A DNA stretch of 13,368 nt, from contig JASHUX010000426.1 in assembly GCA_030039775.1 (NCBI GenBank), positions 1 to 13,368 on the forward strand, given 5' to 3'. The first letter of the stretch is position 1; each line of letters begins with the position of its first letter. A program made the translations under genes and the position numbers. The notes beneath the pieces are model-generated. The model saw only the letters and a list, made by a program, of their open reading frames with translations. It was not told where the DNA came from and made no database searches. This document shows, one piece after another, positions 1-5,232 of this stretch. Origin of the DNA: Alphaproteobacteria bacterium (GTDB taxonomy: Bacteria; Pseudomonadota; Alphaproteobacteria; ATCC43930; CGMCC-115725).

Positions 1-1
1 G

Positions 2-391
2 CTGCTCCAGGCGCGGCTCTTTCCCGACATGTACAATTTCATCGGCCAGGTCCAGGCGGTGTGCGATCAGGCCAAGGGCGGCGTTGCACGCGCGGCGGGG
101 GTCGAGGTGCCGAAATACGCCGACGACGAAAAGAGCTTCGCCGACCTGAAGGCGCGGATCGCCAAGACTCTTGCGTTCGTGCAGAGCATTAAGCCAGAGC
201 AATTCGCCGGCCGCGACGACGCCGAGGTTAGCTTCCCCGTCGGGCCGTCGACGCGTTCGATGAAGGCGGTGGACTACCTCATCAATTTTTGCCTCGTGCA
301 TTTCTATTTCCATTGCACGACGGCGTACGCGCTCTTGCGGCATAACGGCCTCAATATCGGCAAGCGCGATTTCTTCGGCCCCCAGCGCTAG
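2..391 (+). CDS. DUF1993 family protein, 3' part (start lies upstream of the window)
   Basis: This frame is open from the first complete codon and begins mid-protein with LLQARLFPDMYNF, the segment that normally sits about 40 residues into DUF1993 proteins, so the true start is outside the window. The visible 129 residues carry the family pattern: an Arg-Leu-x-Pro-Asp-Met motif, a Gln-Val helix with a following Ala-Lys, an 'AARAAG-VEVP' segment, Asp-Asp/Glu before a helix ending in Arg-Ile, and a C-terminal His-Phe-Tyr-Phe-His stretch that precedes a short polar tail. DUF1993 proteins are small helical cytosolic proteins related to the DinB/YfiT four-helix fold; their function is unknown. The ATG at 29 is internal, not the start. 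The TAG stop at 389-391 lies inside the palindrome CTAG, which also supplies the stop of the convergent gene. Confidence 0.85.
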   Translation: MLQARLFPDMYNFIGQVQAVCDQAKGGVARAAGVEVPKYADDEKSFADLKARIAKTLAFVQSIKPEQFAGRDDAEVSFPVGPSTRSMKAVDYLINFCLVHFYFHCTTAYALLRHNGLNIGKRDFFGPQR

Positions 392-927
392 TCGAGCGAC
401 GCCGACATTCCCGCGGGCACCGGCGGCGGCGCTTTCTTCCGCAACAGCGGCAGAACGGTCTCGGCCAACGATGTCGCCGTCGCGCCATGCTCGATCGCGC
501 GCAACACGCCCTCGCGATCGATGATGTAGGTCGTCGGGATGACGTGCGGGCGCGGAAAATCGTTGATTTGGGTCTCATTGACCATGGCCGCGGGATAGGA
601 ATAGCGGCGCATCAGCGCGGCGACCCTGTTGCGGTCGTCCCACTTGTCGACGCTGACGCCAATCAGCACCAGGCCCTGACCGCGAAACGCTTGAAAGAAC
701 GTGTCGAGGGCGGGCATTTCGACGCGGCATGGACCGCACCAGGTGGCCCAGAAATTGACGATCACGACCTTGCCGCGCTCAGCGGCGAGATCGAAGGTCT
801 GGCCGCCCAGTTCGGTTGCTTCGAGACGCGGCGCCGGCTCACCCACCGTCGGCTCGGCCGCGCTTATCGGGAGCGCCGCCAATACCAGGCAAGCGGAAAG
901 AGCGATCGATAGAAGACGCGTTTTCAT
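388..927 (-). CDS. TlpA-like periplasmic thioredoxin (thiol:disulfide reductase)
   Basis: A 179-residue redoxin of the TlpA/ResA class. An N-terminal signal (Met-Lys-Thr-Arg, then a hydrophobic run to about residue 23, probable cleavage after Ala-Ala) sends it to the periplasm, either free or as an uncleaved anchor. The thioredoxin fold follows, with the active site WATWCGPC (Cys64 and Cys67) and the cis-proline at Pro131 in VIPTTYIID. TlpA proteins keep thiols of copper chaperones or cytochrome c maturation partners reduced; in Bradyrhizobium TlpA acts on Sco-type proteins in cytochrome oxidase assembly. Here it is the last gene of a copC-copD operon, so reduction of a copper-site partner is a reasonable inference. 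The start is the ATG at 927-925, which overlaps the copD stop as ATGA. A longer in-frame ATG further upstream would run through copD in another frame and lacks the signal peptide at its terminus, so it was not used. Confidence 0.92.
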   Translation of the reverse strand: MKTRLLSIALSACLVLAALPISAAEPTVGEPAPRLEATELGGQTFDLAAERGKVVIVNFWATWCGPCRVEMPALDTFFQAFRGQGLVLIGVSVDKWDDRNRVAALMRRYSYPAAMVNETQINDFPRPHVIPTTYIIDREGVLRAIEHGATATSLAETVLPLLRKKAPPPVPAGMSASLD

Positions 928-1727
928 CCCGACGACAGATAGTAGCCCGGCGCCATTGTTCCCAGGGCTGCGACGATCGCAATGATGCCAAGGCCGAGGG
1001 CGGTCTCGATCAACGCGTTGCGGCGCAGCGTCCCGATTTCGGCGCGCGGAGTCAGGCGGAAGCGATTGACCGCCGCAATCGCGAGCATCGCCGCGAACAA
1101 GGCCAGTTTGAACAAGAGCACACGGCCGTAATCCGTCGCGATCAACGCGTCCGGGGTGCCGACGAGGAACCACGCATTGACGAGCCCCGTGCCGAGGATC
1201 AGGAGCACGCAAACCGTGCCGAGCGTCGAAAAACGCCAAGCAATCGTGCCGGCATCGGCGCGCCGCATCGCGAGGGCGAACGGCACCAAGCCGCCGATCC
1301 AGGCGCCGACGGCAAGGAGATGTACCGCATCGTCCGCGATCTCAAACCAATTACCCGTCGCGCCGGCGTGACCGGTCGCCGCCGTCAGTATCAGAACGAT
1401 CCCGGCTGAGACTGTCGCCGTCCAAGGATGCCACCCGACTATCGCACCCCCGGCGATCAAGACAACCGCGCCGGCGATCCACAACGTGCCGAAATGCGTG
1501 TCGTCCAGCACCGTGGCAATGGTGCTGACGCTCGGCGGCTCGCCGCTCATCATAGCGGTCGCGAGGAGAAGCCACGCGATCATCGCCAATAAGACGACGA
1601 TTGTTAGTCCGCGAGTCCAGCGCGCCGGCGGCCGCACGCCGAACCAGAGGCCGAAATTCGCGAGACCGAACAGTTGCAGCAGCGCAGCAAAGTATACGGC
1701 GCGGGCCGCGATCAGGAATGGGTTCAC
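924..1727 (-). CDS. copD: CopD family copper permease
   Basis: A 267-residue inner-membrane protein with eight predicted membrane segments, the usual CopD number. Recognisable family landmarks are the N-terminal AARAVYFAALLQLFG helix, GHAGATG at the end of helix four, HLLAVGAWIGGLVPFAL in helix five, YGRVLLFKLALFAAM with the conserved Lys in helix seven, and a final helix introduced by Arg-Arg-Asn-Ala-Leu-Ile-Glu. CopD works with CopC and is thought to move copper across the inner membrane. Some homologues are linked to copper resistance, others to import. The start is taken as GTG at 1727-1725, which overlaps the copC stop as GTGA and places Asn-Pro-Phe-Leu right before helix one; a GTG two codons earlier is possible. 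An upstream in-frame ATG at 1790 only adds a His/Arg-rich stretch encoded inside copC. It overlaps tlpA by ATGA, so the three genes are translationally coupled. Confidence 0.92.
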   Translation of the reverse strand: MNPFLIAARAVYFAALLQLFGLANFGLWFGVRPPARWTRGLTIVVLLAMIAWLLLATAMMSGEPPSVSTIATVLDDTHFGTLWIAGAVVLIAGGAIVGWHPWTATVSAGIVLILTAATGHAGATGNWFEIADDAVHLLAVGAWIGGLVPFALAMRRADAGTIAWRFSTLGTVCVLLILGTGLVNAWFLVGTPDALIATDYGRVLLFKLALFAAMLAIAAVNRFRLTPRAEIGTLRRNALIETALGLGIIAIVAALGTMAPGYYLSSG

Positions 1728-2074
1728 GGCGACACGGTGAAGGTGAAATCGCCCTGGGTGTGGTGCGTGTCCACGGACACGACATGCCACGTCACCTTGT
1801 AGGTCCCGGGCGGCAATTTCTTCACGGCAACATGCAGCAATGCGCGATTGGACGAGTCGGTATGCGTGCCGCCGTCATCGACGCGGTTCCCGACGCTGTC
1901 CGTGACCTCGATCCGGCTGAAGGCGGGTTCGACCTGTTCGGTGAACCAGATCGAGACTTCCTTTGGTGCCGGCCCAGTGGCGCCCACCGCCGGGTTGGCG
2001 TGATCGAGAAAGGCGTGCGCCCGCGCGCCGGCCGCAACGCAAACGAGCGCAGTGGCGAGAAGAAGTTTCCGCAT
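1724..2074 (-). CDS. copC: CopC periplasmic copper-binding protein
   Basis: A 116-residue protein with a Sec signal (Met-Arg-Lys-Leu-Leu, hydrophobic core) and a cleavage site after Ala-Arg-Ala that leaves His20 as the mature first residue. This is diagnostic: CopC binds Cu(II) with its N-terminal His and the downstream Asp-x-His pair, seen here as Asp102 and His104 in VDTHHTQGDFTFTV. The body is the seven-stranded beta-sandwich of the family, with the typical start HAFLDHANPAVGA and the strand KEVSIWFTEQVEP. There is no Met-rich Cu(I) loop, so this looks like the Cu(II)-only class. It would carry copper in the periplasm and hand it to CopD, whose start codon overlaps its stop. The start has an AGGGGG Shine-Dalgarno sequence that overlaps the stop codon of the upstream gene. 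Its length matches single-domain CopC proteins. Confidence 0.95.
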   Translation of the reverse strand: MRKLLLATALVCVAAGARAHAFLDHANPAVGATGPAPKEVSIWFTEQVEPAFSRIEVTDSVGNRVDDGGTHTDSSNRALLHVAVKKLPPGTYKVTWHVVSVDTHHTQGDFTFTVSP

Positions 2075-2083
2075 CGCCGCCCC

Positions 2084-3004
2084 CTAGAAATTGAACAACG
2101 GCTTGCCGAGGGAGTTCGGCATCAGATCGTCGAGGAAGACATGGAACTGAACGATGAAGCCGGTGCCTTGCATCTGCCGGGTCGCCCCGTTGGCGGGGAT
2201 GACCGCTTCGGCGCCGACCTGCCAGGCTGGGGCCTCATAGAAAATGCCCGGTGCGATCACCCCGGTAGTCGGCATGTCCGTTGGCGCGGCATAGGAAAAT
2301 TCGACCAGCGCAATCAAGTGATTGAAAAATTCCGGGATCGGGAGTGCCTGCACGTGCTGCGTCAGGTAGGGCATCGAATATTGGATCGACGCGGCGTAAT
2401 CCCACTCGTCGGGCCTCGCCCGCGGCGAATCCGAGACGGCGTAGCCCAGTTCGCCCGTAACGGCGAAGGCGCGCAGCGGGCCGATCGGCAGATCGCCGAA
2501 GCCTTTGCCGACATACCAGGTCGGCGCGGTGTTGCTGATGACGGGGATGGCGCCCGCGCGCAGCAGTTGGCTCGAGCCCGTGGCGCCGAAATCGCGGATC
2601 ACGCCGGCCGACATCATGAATTCGTGTGGCTCGTTGCAATAGAACTGGTCCTTCAGCGTCACCGTGACGTTGTCCCAGCCGTTGAGGTTTTCGCCGGCGC
2701 CGCGCTGGGTGATGTAGTCGCCGTTGAGGGCGACGCCGAACATATTGTCGCCCGCGCTAAAAATGGTCTTGTCCCATTCATAGCCCCAACTCGTGCTCGA
2801 CCCGGATGGTGTGCCGGGCGAGGCTGGGATCGGCGTGTATTGAATCGTCGGCAGCGACATTTCGTCGTTCATGCCGGGATCGTCCATGACCAGGGTCGGC
2901 GGAAAGACCCGGTTGCCGCACACGGCATGCGCCAGGGCATGCGTAGCCGGAACGGTGGCGATCAGCAGACCGACAAAAGCGGCCCGCGAAAAAAATCGGG
3001 ACAT
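2084..3004 (-). CDS. Predicted outer-membrane protein of unknown function, copper-operon associated
   Basis: A 306-residue exported protein. The signal peptide (Met-Ser-Arg-Phe-Phe-Ser-Arg, hydrophobic core) probably ends at Leu-Ala before HAVCG near residue 26. The mature chain is rich in alternating polar/hydrophobic strands (WGYEWDKTIF, FGVALNGDYI, NVTVTLKDQFY, GELGYAV, YAASIQYSM, IALVEFSYA, WQVGAEAVI, FIVQFHVFL) and ends in Phe, the typical last residue of Bam-inserted beta-barrels; this supports an outer-membrane barrel. Two cysteines (29 and 123) could form a disulfide. A conserved-looking patch after the signal, FPPTLVMDDPGMNDEMSLP, is family-like but has no function I can name. The start was chosen because GGGAG lies eight bases upstream and a signal peptide follows at once; a longer start at 3061 would bury the signal. 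It sits nine bases before copC, so a role in copper passage or binding at the outer membrane is an inference from position only. Confidence 0.8.
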   Translation of the reverse strand: MSRFFSRAAFVGLLIATVPATHALAHAVCGNRVFPPTLVMDDPGMNDEMSLPTIQYTPIPASPGTPSGSSTSWGYEWDKTIFSAGDNMFGVALNGDYITQRGAGENLNGWDNVTVTLKDQFYCNEPHEFMMSAGVIRDFGATGSSQLLRAGAIPVISNTAPTWYVGKGFGDLPIGPLRAFAVTGELGYAVSDSPRARPDEWDYAASIQYSMPYLTQHVQALPIPEFFNHLIALVEFSYAAPTDMPTTGVIAPGIFYEAPAWQVGAEAVIPANGATRQMQGTGFIVQFHVFLDDLMPNSLGKPLFNF

Positions 3005-3073
3005 GCGTAACTCCCATGAAATTGGACACGGGCCCGCGACGGCGAGCCGACATAAACCCAATTTTTCGTGATG

Positions 3074-3430
3074 TTACGCGAGGGGCGGCGCGCGGGAGCG
3101 GTAAGAGATAACGATCGAAATCGCCGCCGAGTCTTCCTGAGGTATGACCATCGCCCCGGCGACGACAATCCGCGGCAGCGGAATCGCCGGCGGGCTCGGG
3201 GCGGTGGCGGCGATGGTGGCCGCGAGTGCTGTACAGATCGGGCAAGCGTTGGCTGGGTTTGGTTGATGGTTCTTCTGCTCGTCGCCGGTCGGCACGTGGC
3301 AGATCGGCGCCGCGTTTGCGGCGGCCGCAATGTCCGCGGCCAACACGAACGGCAGCATGATCTGCACGACGATCGCGAACATCGCGAGCGTCGCGCGCGC
3401 CGTGAACCAAGAGCGGCGTCCGACCCCCAT
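3074..3430 (-). CDS. DUF2946 family small secreted or membrane-anchored protein
   Basis: A 118-residue protein with an N-terminal hydrophobic segment (about residues 13-40) acting as signal or anchor. After it comes Ile-Cys-His (Cys44, His45), then His55 and a Cys63-Pro-Ile-Cys66 motif, and the protein ends with Ser-Arg-Ala-Pro-Pro. The order ICH...H...CPIC and the terminal Arg-x-Pro-Pro are the marks of DUF2946, small proteins commonly encoded beside copper or TonB-receptor genes. The His/Cys set suggests periplasmic metal, probably Cu(I), binding; this is inference, as the family has no settled function. It is the first gene of the leftward copper operon, 69 bases ahead of the outer-membrane protein gene. 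The start at 3430 is the only ATG that places the hydrophobic segment at the N-terminus. Confidence 0.8.
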   Translation of the reverse strand: MGVGRRSWFTARATLAMFAIVVQIMLPFVLAADIAAAANAAPICHVPTGDEQKNHQPNPANACPICTALAATIAATAPSPPAIPLPRIVVAGAMVIPQEDSAAISIVISYRSRAPPLA

Positions 3431-3533
3431 GCGGCGATGCTAGGGCAAGCCGGGCGACAAACAAGTCAAATCCGCGGCATTGGGGTCACATGGGGCTGGC
3501 GGACACCGGCGACGCGGGCTTAGTCATCGAGCC
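3431..3533. promoter_or_regulatory. Divergent spacer with candidate promoter for the copper operon
   Basis: This 103-base spacer separates the leftward DUF2946 gene from the rightward glycosyltransferase pseudogene. On the minus strand TTGACT (3469-3464) resembles a -35 box; the best -10-like match, CTAGCA at 3443-3438, sits at about 20 bases, wider than ideal. On the plus strand I see no good promoter, and only a weak GAG ribosome-binding match before the ATG at 3534. No clear CueR- or CopY-type dyad was found. Confidence 0.3.
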
Positions 3534-4718
3534 ATGAAAATATCGGTGCTCAGTCGCGCGGTCGCGTACGGCTGCATCTTCCTCGCGGTAGAGGTCATTG
3601 TCGCCGTTGGCTTGGCGCTGCATAACCACATGGTTGCCGGGACGGCCGGCTCGACCGATTTTCTGATGATCTACGCGTCCGGCCGGTTGGCGGATTCGGG
3701 GATGGCGTCGTCGGTTTACGATCTCGTGGTCCAGCAGGCCGCGCAGCAACGAGTTTTCGGCGCGGCGCCCCTAACCGGCTTTTTTCCGTTCTATTACCCG
3801 CCGATCTATCTCTTCGTCTGTGCCGCGCTCGCGCTACTGCCGTACATATCCGCGTTCGCGGTGTGGACCGTTGCGACGGCGGCGCTATTCCTCACCGCGT
3901 TGAGGCGGATCGTTCGCGATTGGTGGCTGATCGCCGCTTTGTGCTCGTTTCCGCCGTTCGTCCTGAATGCGTAGATCGGCCTCAACGCCGCGCTGACCGC
4001 CGGATTGCTGGGTTGGGGACTCGTGCTGCTTGAGCGTCGACCGATGCTCGCCGGCGCGATGTTCGGGCTTTTGTCGTACAAACCGCATTTCGTAGTCTTG
4101 GTGCCGATCGCCTTGCTGGCGGGTCGGCATTGGCGGGCCCTGGCCGGATTCGTTGCGGCCGTCGCCGTCTTGGTGCTGTTCTCGGCGGTCGCATTCGGCA
4201 TCGATAGCTGGCGGACCTTCCTTGCCAGCCTGCCCGTGGCGGAGGCGATCTATGGCGGCGGCCAGCTCGGCTATTGGGCCCAGATCAGCCTGTTCGGCGC
4301 GGTGCGCCTGCTTGGCGGCTCCTACGGTCTTGCCGTGGGCATCCATGGTGCGGCGACCGTTCTGGCGGCGGGCGTTATGGCCTATGCCTGGTGGCGGAAC
4401 GCGGCGCCGGCGGTGCGCGCGGTTACACTGATCGCCGCCGTGTTGGTCGCCGTTCCGATCAATCTCACTTACGATCTCCTGCCAACTGCCGTAGCGGTCG
4501 CGTTTCTGTCTCGCGATGACACGGTGCCCCGGCTGCGCCTATGGGAGAAGTGGATTATCGCGGCGTTCTGGCCGGTCGCGTTCGCGGGGCGCGGCATCGC
4601 CGAGAGATGGGGAATACCGCTGCTGCCGCTCGTCGCGTTCGGCCTGATGGCGATCGCGGTGGCGCGGCTCAGGCTGGAATCATCAGCGACAGGATTTCCG
4701 CGACCAGCGCAGGCTTAG
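3534..4718 (+). pseudogene. GT87/DUF2029 polytopic glycosyltransferase interrupted by an in-frame TAG
   Basis: This frame encodes a 394-codon multi-spanning membrane protein of the GT-C fold family GT87 (DUF2029), enzymes that transfer sugars from polyprenyl-phosphate donors on the outer face of the membrane. Family features are STDFLMIYASG near residue 40 (the catalytic-type Asp before the Tyr-Ala-Ser-Gly stretch), VYDL at 61-64, FFPFYYPPIYLF at 83-94, LPY with a following Trp, and after the break LLSYKPHFVVLVPIALL and a Trp-Arg-Ala-Leu helix. Codon 147 (3972-3974) is TAG. It follows Val-Leu-Asn-Ala and precedes Ile-Gly-Leu-Asn-Ala, where relatives usually have Gly/Ala-Gln-Asn-like sequence, so CAG to TAG is the simplest origin. 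The following 247 codons have no further stop or frameshift. The N-terminal piece would end after about four membrane helices and should be inactive. Its last 50 bases overlap the convergent MaoC gene. A sequencing error or suppressed stop would restore the enzyme. Confidence 0.8.
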
Positions 4719-5124
4719 CTGCGCCTTCGATCTCGACCGTGACCTCGGTCGTGATGCGCTGCCCCGGCGGATGCGGTTCGACCGAGACGAGCTTCACTTT
4801 CGAGCGGATGCGGTTGTTGACCTTGACCGGCTCGATGAAGCGGATGCGGTTGGAGCCGTAGTTGATCCCGGTGGCGATGCTGCCGACCCGATAAACCGAA
4901 CGCCCCAGGGTCGGCACCAGCGACAGGGTCAGAAAGCCATGCGCCACCGTGGTACCGAACGGCCCGTCCTTCGCTTTCACGGGATCGACGTGGATGTATT
5001 GGAAATCGCCCGTCGCCTCGGCGAACTTGTCGATGACGTCCTGCGTCATCGTGAACCATTCGCCTTCGCCGAGCACTTGCCCGGCCGCCCCATTCAGTTC
5101 GTCGAGATTCGCGAATTGCCGCAT
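4669..5124 (-). CDS. MaoC-type (R)-specific enoyl-CoA hydratase/dehydratase
   Basis: A 151-residue single hot-dog-domain protein, the usual size for PhaJ/NodN-like MaoC hydratases. The hydratase-2 motif is intact: FAEATGDFQYIHVD carries Asp40 and His45 at the five-residue spacing of the catalytic dyad, followed by FGTTVAHGFLTLSL, which forms the substrate tunnel and the conserved Ala-His-Gly turn. These enzymes hydrate trans-2-enoyl-CoA to (R)-3-hydroxyacyl-CoA, often feeding polyhydroxyalkanoate synthesis; NodN-type members act on less defined acyl substrates. The N-terminus MRQFANLDELNGAAGQ is the NodN-like variant. It is transcribed away from the bifunctional beta-oxidation gene with a 108-base spacer, which fits joint control and a shared enoyl-CoA pool with opposite stereochemistry. 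AGGA lies almost against the ATG, so the upstream GGGGG more likely serves as ribosome-binding sequence. Cytosolic. Confidence 0.92.
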   Translation of the reverse strand: MRQFANLDELNGAAGQVLGEGEWFTMTQDVIDKFAEATGDFQYIHVDPVKAKDGPFGTTVAHGFLTLSLVPTLGRSVYRVGSIATGINYGSNRIRFIEPVKVNNRIRSKVKLVSVEPHPPGQRITTEVTVEIEGAAKPALVAEILSLMIPA

Positions 5125-5232
5125 TCCTGCCCCCGTGCTTGATGGAGGGACAACGGACCATGACTGAATAAGTTTGTCGAGACGCCTGGGTGGGCGTGCT
5201 ATCTACCAATCAATAGATAAAGGGAGCGCACC
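5125..5232. promoter_or_regulatory. Divergent promoter/operator region of the beta-oxidation genes
   Basis: The 108-base spacer holds a perfect inverted repeat, TATCTA (5200-5205), eight-base spacer, TAGATA (5214-5219), locally AT-rich in a GC-rich window. On the plus strand TTGTCG at 5175-5180 can act as a -35, with the left repeat arm falling in the -10 position about 18-19 bases later, so a repressor bound to the dyad would block the promoter. AGGGAG at 5221-5226 is a good ribosome-binding site for the ATG at 5233. The regulator cannot be identified from the sequence. Confidence 0.45.

Noticed and set aside
928..1239. N-terminal extension of the TlpA-like protein
   Set aside because: The added residues are encoded in the wrong frame of copD and would bury the signal peptide; the ATG at 927 overlaps the copD stop.
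1601..3010. A 469-codon rightward open frame across copC and the outer-membrane protein gene
   Set aside because: It spans three antisense genes with clear signal peptides and motifs; its own translation is low-complexity and charged with no family resemblance.
4005..4718. The part after the amber codon as an independent gene starting at TTG 4005
   Set aside because: There is no ribosome-binding site and the protein would start in the middle of a GT87 domain; one broken gene explains both halves better.
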